From NCBI RefSeq assembly GCF_000156375.1, contig NZ_DS996351.1:326913-383000 (forward strand): DNA of 56,088 nucleotides, written 5' to 3'. Under the pieces are notes generated by a model that did no database searches, had not been told where the DNA came from, and saw nothing but the letters and a program-made list of their open reading frames with translations. This DNA comes from Desulfovibrio piger ATCC 29098. GTDB lineage: Bacteria > Desulfobacterota > Desulfovibrionia > Desulfovibrionales > Desulfovibrionaceae. The translations under genes were made by a program, and so were the position numbers. Below are positions 33,317 through 43,223 of the stretch, in pieces (position 1 is the first letter of the stretch; the number at the start of each line of letters is the position of its first letter).

Positions 33317-34771
33317 GTGAATCGCGAATTCGAACAATTGCTCGATAAGGTGCGCCGTGAGGGAGGGGAGATCCGCTCCGACTCGCGTGAAGTCGGCAAG
33401 GGGGACATCTTTGTGGCTGTCCCTGGCGTCAATGCCGACGGCGCCCGTTTCATCCCGCCGGCCGTGGAGGCCGGTGCGTCCACCATCGTCTGCCTGCCCG
33501 GAGGGGCCGAAGCCGAGGCCGCCCGCGCCGCCGGCTGCACGGTGGTCCATCATGACGATCCCCGCGAGGCCCTGTGGCGTCTGGCCGAGGCCCGCTGGCA
33601 TACCGGCAGCCTGCCGCTGCGCGTGCTGGGCGTCACCGGCACCAACGGCAAGACCACCAGCGCCTACCTGCTGGAGCATCTGTTCACGGCCACCGGACAC
33701 AAGGTGGGCGTGCTGGGCACGGTGAGCTACCGCTGGCCCGGCCATTGCGAGGCCGCGCCCCTGACCACGCCCGACCCCCTGCGCGTGCACGCCATGCTGG
33801 CGGCCATGGCGCAGGCCGGGGTGGACATCGCCGTCATGGAGGTCTCTTCCCACGCCCTGGAACAGCAGCGTGTCTGCGGGGTGCCCTTTGCCGGGGCTTC
33901 CTTCAGCAACCTGACCCAGGACCATCTGGATTTCCATCAGGACATGGAGAGCTATTTCCGGGCCAAGTCCCGCCTGTTCCTGGAGCTGCCCCGCGCCGAC
34001 AAGGTCATGGCCATCAACGGCGATGACCCCTGGGGCCGCCGCCTGCTGGAACTGTGCCCGCGTGCCCTGTCCTTCGGCCTGCAAAAGGCGCTCCCGCAGC
34101 AGCGCCACCTGTGGGGCGAGCTGCTGTCCGCCGGTACGGACGGCTGTCATCTGCGCATGCATCTGGACGGCCAGCAGTGGGAGCTGCGTTCGCCGCTGGT
34201 GGGGGCCTTCAATGCCTCCAACCTGCTCTCCGTGCAGGCCCTGGCCCTGGAACTGGGCCTGATGCCGGACGATCTGCGCCATCTGGAAGGCTTCCACGGT
34301 GTGTGCGGCCGTCTGGAACGGGTGCCCAATGCCCGCAAGCTGCACGTCTTCGTGGACTACGCCCACACCCCGGACGCTCTGGTCAACGTCCTGAAGGCCC
34401 TGCGCGGTGCCGGTTTCAAGCGCATCGTCACGGTCTTCGGCTGCGGCGGCAACCGTGACCGCACCAAGCGCCCCATCATGGGCGAAGCGGTGGCCCGCTA
34501 TTCCGACGTGGCCGTGCTGACCTCGGACAATCCCCGTTTCGAGGATCCGGAAGCCATCCTCAAGGACGTGCTGCCCGGTCTGCGCGAAGACAGGGAAGTC
34601 GTGGTGGAAGTGGACCGCCGCAAGGCCACGGCCAAGGCCGTGGAGATGCTCGGTCCCGATGATGCCCTGCTGATCGCCGGCAAGGGCCATGAGGATTATC
34701 AGATCATTCAGGGCACCAAACATCACTACAGTGATCAGGAAGTGGTGCGGGAGCTGTTGGGGTGCGCCTAG
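33317..34771 (+). CDS. murE: UDP-MurNAc-L-Ala-D-Glu:meso-diaminopimelate ligase MurE
   Basis: A 484-residue Mur ligase that adds the third peptide residue to the peptidoglycan precursor in the cytoplasm. It has IRSDSREVGKGDIFVAVPG, the ATP loop GVTGTNGKTTSAYLLEH, LTQDHLDFH, DYAHTPDAL and the DNPR motif (D404-R407) that marks selection of meso-diaminopimelate rather than lysine. A GTG start at 33317 is chosen for the GGAGAGG five bases upstream; another GTG at 33296 would overlap ftsI. Its 3' end overlaps murF by 10 bases. Confidence 0.94.
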   Translation: MNREFEQLLDKVRREGGEIRSDSREVGKGDIFVAVPGVNADGARFIPPAVEAGASTIVCLPGGAEAEAARAAGCTVVHHDDPREALWRLAEARWHTGSLPLRVLGVTGTNGKTTSAYLLEHLFTATGHKVGVLGTVSYRWPGHCEAAPLTTPDPLRVHAMLAAMAQAGVDIAVMEVSSHALEQQRVCGVPFAGASFSNLTQDHLDFHQDMESYFRAKSRLFLELPRADKVMAINGDDPWGRRLLELCPRALSFGLQKALPQQRHLWGELLSAGTDGCHLRMHLDGQQWELRSPLVGAFNASNLLSVQALALELGLMPDDLRHLEGFHGVCGRLERVPNARKLHVFVDYAHTPDALVNVLKALRGAGFKRIVTVFGCGGNRDRTKRPIMGEAVARYSDVAVLTSDNPRFEDPEAILKDVLPGLREDREVVVEVDRRKATAKAVEMLGPDDALLIAGKGHEDYQIIQGTKHHYSDQEVVRELLGCA

Positions 34772-36183
34772 ATCTTGCTGAAATCGTTCGTTGCCTGGGC
34801 TGCGCCCGGGATGTGAAGGTGGCCGACGGCAGCGTGACGGTCACTTCGGTCGTCACGGACAGCCGCGAGGCCGTGCCCGGCAGCCTGTTCGTCTGCATCG
34901 CCGGCGAGCGTGTGGACGGCCATGATTATGCCGCCCGTGCCGTGGAGCAGGGCGCCGTGGCCGTGCTGGCCGCCCGTCCGCTGGAAGGCCTGTCCGTGCC
35001 TGTCCTGCTGGTCCAGGACACGGTGCGCGCCCTGGGGGCCGTGGCCGCCCTCTGGCGCGGCAAGTCCTCCGCCCGGGTGGTGGGCATCACCGGCTCCGCC
35101 GGCAAGACCACGGTCAAGGAGCTGCTGGCCCATGTGCTGTCGCGGCGCGGCAAGACCGCCTGCAATGCCCTCAACCTCAACAATCAGGTGGGCATGCCCC
35201 TGTGCATGCTCAAGACCGACGGGGACGAGGATTTCTGGGTCTTCGAGGCCGGTATCAGCCATGAAGGCGACATGGACGAGCTGGGGGCCATCCTCCAGCC
35301 CGACCTGGCCCTGATCCTCAACGTGGGCGCCGCCCATACCGAAGGCCTGGGCGAACGCGGCGTGGCCTGGCACAAGTCCCGTCTGCTGGCCCATCTGGCC
35401 CCCGAAGGCCAGGCCCTCGTGAGCGCCGACTATGACGACCTCGTCCGCGAGGCGCGGGCCGTGTTCGGCGACGTGCTCTTCTTCACGGCCAGCGGGCGCC
35501 CGCTCTCCTATCGTGCGGCCTATGCCGGGTGCAGCGATGGCGTGCACGGGCAGTACCGGCTGTGGCTGGACGGCCGTCCCTGCGACGTGATCGCGCCCTT
35601 CCGCGGCGATTACGGTACCGAGAACTGCATCGCCGTGGCGGCGGCCGCCCACATGCTGGGCCTGACCGCCGAGGAGATCGCCGCCGGTTTCGCCGATGCG
35701 CAGCTGCCGCCGCAGCGTTTTGCCCGCAGCCGTCGCGGCAACTGGGACATCGTGGACGATACCTACAATGCCAATCCGCTTTCCATGGCCCGCATGCTTG
35801 ACGCCGCGGCGGAAAGCGCCCAGAAACGGCCTTTCGTGGTGGTGCTGGGCGAGATGCGCGAACTGGGCGGCGTGGCTGACCGGGAGCATGAACGCCTGGG
35901 CAGGCATCTGGCCCAGCTGCGTCCTGTGCTGGTCTTCTGGCGCGGCGGCCATGCCGATGCCGTGCGGGACGGGCTGGAACACGGCCTGTACACGGGCAAG
36001 TTCCTGCCCGTGGATTCCGGCGAGGCCTTCGTGCAGGCCCTGCGCGAACATCTGCCCGCCGATACGGGAGAGCAGGGGGGCCTCATGCTCTTCAAGGGAT
36101 CGCGCGGCAACCATCTGGAAGAATTGCTTGAAGCTCTGGAGCAGAGCGACTGGCTGCCCGGCAGCCGTACGGAGAGTCTGTAG
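34762..36183 (+). CDS. murF: UDP-MurNAc-tripeptide:D-Ala-D-Ala ligase MurF
   Basis: A 473-residue Mur ligase that joins D-Ala-D-Ala to the precursor. It has VVTDSREAVPGSLFVCIAGE, the ATP loop GITGSAGKTTVKELLAH, ALNLNNQVGMPL, LNVGAAHTEGLG, and the signature DDTYNANPLSM. It starts with GTG inside the end of murE, which implies coupled translation. Its TAG is followed at once by the mraY ATG. The enzyme that makes D-Ala-D-Ala (Ddl) is not in this cluster. Confidence 0.94.
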   Translation: MRLDLAEIVRCLGCARDVKVADGSVTVTSVVTDSREAVPGSLFVCIAGERVDGHDYAARAVEQGAVAVLAARPLEGLSVPVLLVQDTVRALGAVAALWRGKSSARVVGITGSAGKTTVKELLAHVLSRRGKTACNALNLNNQVGMPLCMLKTDGDEDFWVFEAGISHEGDMDELGAILQPDLALILNVGAAHTEGLGERGVAWHKSRLLAHLAPEGQALVSADYDDLVREARAVFGDVLFFTASGRPLSYRAAYAGCSDGVHGQYRLWLDGRPCDVIAPFRGDYGTENCIAVAAAAHMLGLTAEEIAAGFADAQLPPQRFARSRRGNWDIVDDTYNANPLSMARMLDAAAESAQKRPFVVVLGEMRELGGVADREHERLGRHLAQLRPVLVFWRGGHADAVRDGLEHGLYTGKFLPVDSGEAFVQALREHLPADTGEQGGLMLFKGSRGNHLEELLEALEQSDWLPGSRTESL

Positions 36184-37260
36184 ATGCTGTATAACCTGCT
36201 GGTACCGTGGGCGTCCGAATGGACGGCGCTCAATGTTTTCCGGTACATCACCTTCCGTTCCATGGCCGCGCTCATCACGGCCCTGGTGCTCTCCATCCTG
36301 CTGGGCCCCCGGTTCATCGCCTGGTTGCGCCGCCTCAAATGCGGCCAGCATATCCTGCATGAAGTGACGGCCCATGCCTGCAAGGAAGGCACGCCCACCA
36401 TGGGCGGCCTGCTGATGCTCTTCAGCCTCACGGTCAGCCTGCTGCTTTGGGCGGATCTGGGCAACTTCTATATCTGGCAGACCCTGCTGGTGTTCTGGGG
36501 CTTCGCGGCCGTGGGTTTTTGGGACGACATGACCAAGCTGCGCCATGCCGAGAACCGCGGCATCAGCGGCCGGGCCAAACTGGCGGGCCAGCTGGTGGTG
36601 GCCGTGGTGGCCATGCTCTTCCTGGTCATGGACCCCGGCTATTCCAGCCAGCTGAGCATCCCCTTCGTCAAGGACTGGGCGCCTGATCTGGGCCCCCTTT
36701 ACCTGCCGTTCGGGGTCTTCGTGATGGTGGCCTCATCCAATGCCGTCAACCTGACCGACGGTCTGGACGGTCTGGCCATCGGGCCCTGCATCGTGGCCGG
36801 CATCGTGTTCGCCATCTTCATCTACGTGACGGGCCATGCCCGCTTCGCCAACTATCTGTTGCTGCCCTATACGCCGGGCGTCGGTGAGGTCACGGTGTTC
36901 TGCGCGGCCCTGGTGGGCGCGGGGCTGGGCTTTTTGTGGTTCAACGCCTATCCGGCCCAGGTCTTCATGGGCGACGTGGGCTCGCTGGCTCTGGGCGGCG
37001 TGCTCGGCTATCTGGCCCTGCTCTGCAAGCAGGAACTCATCCTGGCCGTGGTGGGCGGCCTGTTCGTGGCCGAGACCCTGTCGGTCATCATGCAGGTGAG
37101 CTATTTCCGCTGGACGGGCGGCAAACGCCTGTTCCGCATGGCGCCCCTGCATCATCACTTTGAACTGAAGGGCATACCGGAATCGAAGATTATCATCCGG
37201 TTCTGGATCACGTCCGCACTGCTGGGGCTGGTGGCCCTATCGGTACTGAAACTGCGCTGA
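36184..37260 (+). CDS. mraY: Phospho-N-acetylmuramoyl-pentapeptide transferase MraY
   Basis: A 358-residue integral membrane enzyme with about ten helices that transfers phospho-MurNAc-pentapeptide to undecaprenyl phosphate, giving lipid I. It has [25 protein letters not shown] with the catalytic aspartates, [27 protein letters not shown] and [12 protein letters not shown] near the C-terminus. Length is standard. It abuts murF without a gap. It is followed by 112 bases with a strong hairpin before murD, the largest gap in the cluster. Confidence 0.95.
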   Translation: MLYNLLVPWASEWTALNVFRYITFRSMAALITALVLSILLGPRFIAWLRRLKCGQHILHEVTAHACKEGTPTMGGLLMLFSLTVSLLLWADLGNFYIWQTLLVFWGFAAVGFWDDMTKLRHAENRGISGRAKLAGQLVVAVVAMLFLVMDPGYSSQLSIPFVKDWAPDLGPLYLPFGVFVMVASSNAVNLTDGLDGLAIGPCIVAGIVFAIFIYVTGHARFANYLLLPYTPGVGEVTVFCAALVGAGLGFLWFNAYPAQVFMGDVGSLALGGVLGYLALLCKQELILAVVGGLFVAETLSVIMQVSYFRWTGGKRLFRMAPLHHHFELKGIPESKIIIRFWITSALLGLVALSVLKLR

Positions 37261-37268
37261 TGGCGGCA

Positions 37269-37310
37269 GGGCTCCGGCTGTGCGGCAGCCGGAGCCCGCT
37301 CGCTGTTTTT
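37269..37310 (+). terminator. Hairpin between mraY and murD, possible attenuator
   Basis: GGGCTCCGGCTG and CAGCCGGAGCCC form a perfect 12-bp stem with loop TGCGG. TTTTT begins eight bases after the stem. It starts nine bases after the mraY stop, in the only sizeable gap of the early dcw cluster. The delayed T run suggests partial rather than complete termination. Confidence 0.6.
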
Positions 37311-37372
37311 ACCCTGTCCGCCGTTCCTGCCGGTGCAGTGCGCGGCAATATCTTATCCGCGAGGAATGTGAC

Positions 37373-38683
37373 ATGGCTCAGAATGAAGATCGTGGCCGGT
37401 GCATCAAGGCCGGTGAACTGGCTGTAGTGGTGGGCGCCGGGCGTTCCGGCAAGGCAGCGGCCCGTCTTCTGTTGCGGCAGGGCGCCCGGGTGCGCCTGCT
37501 GGAGAGCAATCCCCAGGCGCTGGACGAAGCGCAGGCCGCGGCCCTGCGCGCGGAAGGCATCGAACTGGTGCTGGGGGACCAGGGGCCGGAGCTTTTTGCC
37601 GGTGCGAAGCTGGTGGTGCCCAGCCCCGGCCTGCCCGTGGTGCGCCTGCGCGAGATGATGGGCCCCCACGCCGATGCGGAAGGTACCGAGATCCTGGCCG
37701 AGATGGAGCTGGCCTGGCGCGCCCTTGACGGCGAGCCCGTGCTGGCGGTGACCGGCACCAGCGGCAAGACCACCACGGTCAGCCTGGCGGCGGCCATGCT
37801 GCGGGAGCAGGGCCTGCGTGTTTTTCTGGGCGGCAATATCGGCACGCCCCTTTCGGAATATCTGCTTTCCGGCGAAAAGGCCGACGTGCTGGTACTGGAG
37901 ACCTCGAGCTTCCAGCTCCAGTGCTGCTCCACCTTCCATCCCCGGGTGGCCGTGGTGCTGAACATCTCGCCCAACCACCTGGATTACCACAAGGACATGG
38001 AAGAATACATCGAGGCCAAGTTCCGCCTGTTCCGCTGCCAGACGGAAGAGGATCTGGCGGTGCTGGCGCCCGAGCTGGAAGAGACCGCCGCCCGTTTCGG
38101 TCTCAGGGCCCGCAAGGTCTGGATCCGGCCTGAAGGCCGCTTCCCCGACTGCCCGCTGTTCGGCCAACACAACCAGTTCAATGCCGAGGCCGCCTGGCAG
38201 GCCTGCCGTCCCTTTGGCGTGACGCTGGAGAACGCCGCCCGCGCGGTGGCTGCCTTCAAACCCCTGCCCAACCGGCTGGAATCCGTGGCCCGCGTGCACG
38301 GCGTGCTCTATGTGAACGACTCCAAATGCACCACGGTGGCCGCTCTGGAAGTGGCGCTGGAAGCCATGGACCATCCCGTGCACCTGCTGTGCGGCGGCAA
38401 GTTCAAGGGCGGGGATCTGGACGGCATGAAGGATCTGCTGCGCCGCAAGGCCAAGAGCGTGAACCTGTACGGGGCCAGCCGCGAGATCTTCGAGGCGGCC
38501 TGGCAGGGCGTGGTGCCCCTGTGCTGGCACGAGCGCATGGAAGACGCTGTCCTGGCCCTGCAGGACAAGGTGGGGGAGGGCGATGTGGTCCTGCTGGCAC
38601 CGGCGACCTCCAGCTTTGACCAGTACCGTAACTATGTGGAACGCGGCAACGACTTCAAGCGCATCGTGGGAAGCCTGGCATGA
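37373..38683 (+). CDS. murD: UDP-MurNAc-L-alanine:D-glutamate ligase MurD
   Basis: A 436-residue Mur ligase. It has the N-terminal Rossmann motif VVVGAGRSGKAAARLL, the ATP loop AVTGTSGKTTTVSLA, ISPNHLDYHKDM, NRLESVARVHGVLYVNDSK, LLCGGKFKGGD, and the C-terminal LLAPATSSFDQYRNYVERG. The start at 37373 (MAQNEDRG) follows GAGGAATGTGAC; an open frame upstream covers the hairpin and is not supported. The stop overlaps ftsW by four bases. Confidence 0.94.
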   Translation: MAQNEDRGRCIKAGELAVVVGAGRSGKAAARLLLRQGARVRLLESNPQALDEAQAAALRAEGIELVLGDQGPELFAGAKLVVPSPGLPVVRLREMMGPHADAEGTEILAEMELAWRALDGEPVLAVTGTSGKTTTVSLAAAMLREQGLRVFLGGNIGTPLSEYLLSGEKADVLVLETSSFQLQCCSTFHPRVAVVLNISPNHLDYHKDMEEYIEAKFRLFRCQTEEDLAVLAPELEETAARFGLRARKVWIRPEGRFPDCPLFGQHNQFNAEAAWQACRPFGVTLENAARAVAAFKPLPNRLESVARVHGVLYVNDSKCTTVAALEVALEAMDHPVHLLCGGKFKGGDLDGMKDLLRRKAKSVNLYGASREIFEAAWQGVVPLCWHERMEDAVLALQDKVGEGDVVLLAPATSSFDQYRNYVERGNDFKRIVGSLA

Positions 38684-39888
38684 AGAACATGTTCCTGAGC
38701 AGGAAGGAAAAGAAAAAGGAAGAATCCGCTCCCCAGGGCGGGGGCATCTCGCGTGCCCTGGGCAAAGTGAGTTTTGAAGGCTTCGATTGGTGGCTGTTCA
38801 CCCTGATGCTCATCATCCTGGCCATCGGCCTCATCATGGTGCTGTCGGCCAGCGGTATCGTGGCCGAGCAGGTCAACGGTGACAAATACTACTTTTTCAA
38901 GCGCCAGCTGATCTTTGCCTGCGGCGGGGGCCTCGTGCTCTGGGGCGCGGCCCTCATGCCCCGCAGCTGGCTCTACAAATTGCAGTATCCGGCCATCTTC
39001 CTGTCCCTGTTCCTGCTCCTGCTGACCCTGTCGCCCCTGACGCCGTCCATCAACGGCGCCAAGCGCTGGATCCCTCTGGGGCCCGTGAACCTGCAGCCCA
39101 TGGAGTTCGTCAAGATCTCCCTGGCCCTGTATCTGGCCTATTTCATGAGTTCCAAGCAGGCACTGGTCAAGACCTTCAGCCGGGGCGTCATCCCGCCCTT
39201 TGCCGTGACGGGCCTGTTCTGCGGCCTGCTGCTGTTGCAGCCCGACTTCGGCAGCGCCGTGGTGGTGGCCAGCATTTTGTTCTTCATGTGTCTGGCCGGG
39301 GGCACACGCTTCATCTATCTGTTCTTCGCCATGATCCTGGCCTGCGCCGGCGCCATGGCCCTGGCCATCCTCGAGCCATACCGTCTGCGCCGTCTGCTGG
39401 CTTTTCTGGATCCGTTCGCCGATCCCACCGATACGGGCTACCACCTGGTGCAGTCCCTGCTGGCCATCGGCTCGGGCGGCTTTTTCGGCGTGGGCGTGGG
39501 CGCCAGCCGGCAAAAGATGTTTTATCTGCCCGAAGCCCACAACGACTTCATCATGGCCGTGCTGGCCGAGGAGCTGGGCTTTGTGGGCATCACCGTGGTC
39601 ATGCTGCTGTTCGGTCTGCTGTTCTGGCGCTGTTACCGCATCATCATGCGCCAGACCGAACTGCGTGACCGGCTGACGGCCTTTGGCCTGACGGTCATCC
39701 TGGCCATGGGTGCCGTCATGAACCTGGCCGTGGTCATGGGGGTGGCGCCGCCCAAGGGCGTGCCCATGCCCCTGATGAGCTACGGCGGCAGTAATCTTAT
39801 GGCCACCATGCTTTGCGTGGGCCTGCTCATGAATTTTTCTCGCACGGCCACGGGCAAGGAGGGGAGCATATGGAAAGAGTCCTCTTAA
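38680..39888 (+). CDS. ftsW: Septal peptidoglycan polymerase FtsW (SEDS family)
   Basis: A 402-residue membrane protein with about ten helices. A charged N-terminal tail (LSRKEKKKEE) is followed by SEDS family motifs: INGAKRWIPLGPVNLQPMEFVKISLAL with the conserved Pro and Glu, LLLQPDFGSAVVVASIL, and GVAPPKGVPMPLMSYGGSN near the C-terminus. It polymerises lipid II at the septum together with FtsI. It overlaps murD at its start and murG at its end (19 bases). Confidence 0.94.
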   Translation: MKNMFLSRKEKKKEESAPQGGGISRALGKVSFEGFDWWLFTLMLIILAIGLIMVLSASGIVAEQVNGDKYYFFKRQLIFACGGGLVLWGAALMPRSWLYKLQYPAIFLSLFLLLLTLSPLTPSINGAKRWIPLGPVNLQPMEFVKISLALYLAYFMSSKQALVKTFSRGVIPPFAVTGLFCGLLLLQPDFGSAVVVASILFFMCLAGGTRFIYLFFAMILACAGAMALAILEPYRLRRLLAFLDPFADPTDTGYHLVQSLLAIGSGGFFGVGVGASRQKMFYLPEAHNDFIMAVLAEELGFVGITVVMLLFGLLFWRCYRIIMRQTELRDRLTAFGLTVILAMGAVMNLAVVMGVAPPKGVPMPLMSYGGSNLMATMLCVGLLMNFSRTATGKEGSIWKESS

Positions 39889-40940
39889 CCACCGGTGGCA
39901 CCGGCGGGCACATCTTCCCGGCGCTGGCCGTGGCGGAAGCCCTGCGTCTGCGCCATCCCGGTGTGGAACTGCTGTTCGTGGGGTCGCAGTACGGTCCGGA
40001 ACAGCGTCTGGCCCAGGCGGCGGGCATCGATTTCATCGGCCTGCCGGTGCGCGGCTTCCTGGGGCGTGGCCTGCGGGCCTTTGCCGCTGCGGGGCGCATG
40101 GCCTGCGCCGTCTGCCGGGCCCGGGGCATCATCCGGCGTTTCCGCCCCCAGGTGGTGGCCGGTTTTGGCGGTTATGCCGCCTTCGCGCCCATGCTGGCGG
40201 CCCGTCTGGCCGGTGTGCCCACGGTGCTGCATGAGCAGAACGCCATCGCCGGCATGAGCAACCGCATCCTGGGACGTCTTGCCCGGCGCATCTGCCTTTC
40301 CCTGCCGGGGACCGAGGGCTTCGATGCCTCCCGGACGGTACTGACGGGCAATCCCGTGCGGGCCGCCGTCGTGGCCCTGGCCGGGCGGCAGCATGATTTT
40401 TCCGGCAAGCGCCTGCTGGTCATGGGCGGTTCGCTGGGGGCCCATGCCCTGAACGTGCATGTGTGTCGGCATCTCGACACCCTGCGTGCCGCGGGCATCG
40501 AAGTACGCCACCAGACCGGCGTACGCGACGAGGCCGCGACCCGCGAGGCCTACGCGGCGGCGGGCTATGATCCGGCCTGTGTGAGTGCCTTCATCGATGA
40601 CATGGCTTCGGCCTATGCCTGGGCGGATCTGGTGCTGTGCCGCGCCGGAGCCACCACCGTGGCCGAGCTTTGCGCCGCGGGCCTGCCCTCGGTGCTGGTG
40701 CCCTTCCCCTATGCGGTGCATGACCATCAGACGCGCAACGCCCAGGCCCTGGTGGCCGAGGGCGCGGCCCTGATGCTGCCCGAGGCCCGCATGGAGAGCG
40801 ACGGCCTTATGGCGCAGGTCACGGACCTGTTGCAGGATACCGGCAGGCTGCGCACCATGGCGGCGGCGGCTTCCGGCTGTGCCCGCGTCCGCGCGGCGGA
40901 GCTGGTGGCCGCGGAACTGGAGACCGTGTGCGCACGGTAA
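39870..40940 (+). CDS. murG: UDP-GlcNAc:lipid I N-acetylglucosaminyltransferase MurG
   Basis: A 356-residue GT-B glycosyltransferase that converts lipid I to lipid II at the inner face of the membrane. It has [46 protein letters not shown], and the UDP-GlcNAc site [20 protein letters not shown] followed by YAVHDHQ. The start at 39870 follows AAGGAGGGG and lies inside ftsW. The C-terminal region is alanine-rich but of normal length. Confidence 0.94.
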   Translation: MERVLLTTGGTGGHIFPALAVAEALRLRHPGVELLFVGSQYGPEQRLAQAAGIDFIGLPVRGFLGRGLRAFAAAGRMACAVCRARGIIRRFRPQVVAGFGGYAAFAPMLAARLAGVPTVLHEQNAIAGMSNRILGRLARRICLSLPGTEGFDASRTVLTGNPVRAAVVALAGRQHDFSGKRLLVMGGSLGAHALNVHVCRHLDTLRAAGIEVRHQTGVRDEAATREAYAAAGYDPACVSAFIDDMASAYAWADLVLCRAGATTVAELCAAGLPSVLVPFPYAVHDHQTRNAQALVAEGAALMLPEARMESDGLMAQVTDLLQDTGRLRTMAAAASGCARVRAAELVAAELETVCAR

Positions 40941-40978
40941 GTTCACGACAACATCTTCTTCTGGATAGAGAGAGACAT

Positions 40979-42352
40979 ATGGACAGCAAGATTCGGCAGA
41001 TTCACATGGTGGGCATCGGCGGCGCCGGCATGAGCGGCATCGCGGAAGTCCTGCTCAACCTGGGCTATGACATTTCGGGCTCGGACATGAGCGATTCGGC
41101 CGTGGTCAAACATCTGCGCAGTCTTGGGGCCCGCATCGCCGTGGGCCATGCGGCCGAGAACGTGGGCAACGTGCAGGTGCTGGTCAAATCCACGGCCATC
41201 GCCGAGGACAACCCCGAAGTGGTGGAAGCGCGTCGCCGCAACATCGCCATCATCCCCCGCGCCGAGATGCTGGCCGAACTGATGCGCCTGCGCCAGGGCG
41301 TGGCCATTGCCGGTACGCACGGCAAGACCACCACCACGTCCCTGACGGCCTCCATCTTCGACACGGCCGGTCTGGACCCCACGGTCATCATCGGGGGGCG
41401 TCTCAATGTCTACGGCACCAACGCCCATCTGGGTAGCGGCCACTACCTCATCGCCGAAGCCGATGAATCCGACGGCTCCTTCCTTTGCCTGTTCCCCATC
41501 ATCAACGTGGTCACCAACGTGGACGAAGACCATCTGGACCACTACGGGACCCGGCAGGCCATCGACGACGCCTTCGTCCAGTTCATGAACAAGGTGCCGT
41601 TCTACGGCCTCAACGTGGTCTGTGGCGATGATCCCGGCGTGCGGGCCCTGCTGCCGCGCGTCAAGCGTCCGGTGCTGACCTACGGCTTCGCCGCCGACAA
41701 CCAGCTGCGTGCCGTGCTGCTGGAATCGGGCATGACCAGCCGTTTCGAGGTTTGGCGCGATGACCAGAAGCTGGGCGAAGTGACTCTGCCCCATCCCGGC
41801 CGCCACAACATCCTCAATGCCCTGGCCGCCATCGGCGCCGCCACGGCTGCCGACATCCCCTTCGAGCGCTGCGTGGAAGGTCTGGCCACCTTCCGGGGCG
41901 TGGGACGTCGCTTTGAATTCAAGGGCGAACGCAATGGCGTGACCGTCATCGATGACTACGGTCATCATCCGGCCGAGATCGCGGCCACGCTGGCCACGGC
42001 CCGGCAGGTCTTCCCCAATCGCCGTCTGGTGGTGGCCTTCCAGCCGCACCGCTTCAGCCGCACCCAGGCCCATTTCGGCGAGTTCTGCAAGGTCTTCGAT
42101 GTGGTGGACCAGCTGGTGCTGACGGAGATCTACGCCGCTTCCGAAAAGCCCATCCCCGGTGTCTCCGGCGAGAGCCTGGCCCAGGGCATGCGTCAGGTCT
42201 CCGAGACCCCTGTCACCTACTTCCAGACCATCGACGCCATGGTCAAGGGCCTGGACGATATCCTGAAGCCCGGTGACGTGCTGCTGACCCTGGGGGCCGG
42301 TACCATCACCCGTGTGGGCCCTGCCTGGCTGGAGGGCGGCAAGGATGCGTGA
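40979..42352 (+). CDS. murC: UDP-N-acetylmuramate:L-alanine ligase MurC
   Basis: A 457-residue ligase that adds the first amino acid of the peptide stem. It has [26 protein letters not shown], the ATP loop [64 protein letters not shown] (read as two parts) and FQPHRFSRT. The start at 40979 follows AGAGAGAGAC; an upstream in-frame codon would overlap murG without support. The last eight bases overlap murB. Confidence 0.95.
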   Translation: MDSKIRQIHMVGIGGAGMSGIAEVLLNLGYDISGSDMSDSAVVKHLRSLGARIAVGHAAENVGNVQVLVKSTAIAEDNPEVVEARRRNIAIIPRAEMLAELMRLRQGVAIAGTHGKTTTTSLTASIFDTAGLDPTVIIGGRLNVYGTNAHLGSGHYLIAEADESDGSFLCLFPIINVVTNVDEDHLDHYGTRQAIDDAFVQFMNKVPFYGLNVVCGDDPGVRALLPRVKRPVLTYGFAADNQLRAVLLESGMTSRFEVWRDDQKLGEVTLPHPGRHNILNALAAIGAATAADIPFERCVEGLATFRGVGRRFEFKGERNGVTVIDDYGHHPAEIAATLATARQVFPNRRLVVAFQPHRFSRTQAHFGEFCKVFDVVDQLVLTEIYAASEKPIPGVSGESLAQGMRQVSETPVTYFQTIDAMVKGLDDILKPGDVLLTLGAGTITRVGPAWLEGGKDA

Positions 42353-43223
42353 GATCCTGTCCCCGTCGCTGGCAGAGCGGACATCACTGCATCTCGGGGG
42401 CCGGGCCATCGCTGAACTGGTGCTTGAGCGTGCCGAGGATTATCCGCTGCTGGCAGAACGGTTGCAGCAGCTGGGCGGGAGCCCGTTCATCATTGGCGCG
42501 GGCACGAATCTGCTTGCCCGCGATGGTGAATTACCAGTCGTGCTGCTTCGTTCTGCAATCAAGGAAGGCCCCGAAGTCGTCTGGGAATCTGAAGAGCGGG
42601 CCCATGTGCGGGTAGGGGCGGGCGTGCCCCTGCCGCGCCTGCTCGGTTTTTGTGCCCGGCGGGGTTTCGGCGGTCTTGAGGGCCTTGTCGGCATCCCCGG
42701 GAGCGTCGGGGGGGCCGTGGCCATGAACGCGGGTTCCTACGGTTGCGAGACATGCAGGAATCTCTTGGAAATCAAGGCTGTTGTTGATGGTCGCCCGCAG
42801 GTCTTCCCGGCAGCGGAACTGCAGTATGGTTACAGAACCTTGCTGGTGGACGGCAGAAAAAACGGTTTTCTTGTGCTCGAAGCCATATTTGACTTGACCA
42901 AGACTGACAGGGATGGCATTTCTAAACTCATGCATCGCAATATTTGCGAGAAAAAGTCTAAACAACCTGTGACAGCGTGGAGTGCGGGCTGCGTATTCAA
43001 AAATCCGGCCCCGGACAAACCAGCCGGCATCCTTTTGGATAGGGCCGGCTTTCGCGGCAGGCGGCTCGGTGGGATGGCTTTTTCGACCATGCATGCCAAT
43101 TTTTTGATAAATGAAGGGAATGGCAGCGCGAGCGCCGCGTTCGAGCTGATCGAGAGTGCGCGGCAGGGGGTGCTGGAGCTGTTCGGCATCACGCTGGAAA
43201 CGGAAGTCAGGATCGTGCCGTGA
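42345..43223 (+). CDS. murB: UDP-N-acetylenolpyruvoylglucosamine reductase MurB
   Basis: A 292-residue FAD enzyme that reduces UDP-enolpyruvyl-GlcNAc to UDP-MurNAc with NADPH. It has [37 protein letters not shown], the tyrosine-containing segment [29 protein letters not shown] with the active-site region, and [16 protein letters not shown]. It is of the shorter type without the extra loop of E. coli MurB. The start at 42345 overlaps murC by eight bases. The second half (about 42770-43130) is noticeably AT-richer and less codon-biased than its neighbours. The stop overlaps the ftsQ GTG. Confidence 0.93.
   Translation: MREILSPSLAERTSLHLGGRAIAELVLERAEDYPLLAERLQQLGGSPFIIGAGTNLLARDGELPVVLLRSAIKEGPEVVWESEERAHVRVGAGVPLPRLLGFCARRGFGGLEGLVGIPGSVGGAVAMNAGSYGCETCRNLLEIKAVVDGRPQVFPAAELQYGYRTLLVDGRKNGFLVLEAIFDLTKTDRDGISKLMHRNICEKKSKQPVTAWSAGCVFKNPAPDKPAGILLDRAGFRGRRLGGMAFSTMHANFLINEGNGSASAAFELIESARQGVLELFGITLETEVRIVP

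Noticed and set aside
34768..36546. Long minus-strand open frame opposite murF (592 codons)
   Set aside because: It is antisense to a complete MurF and crosses into mraY. It has no recognisable domain.
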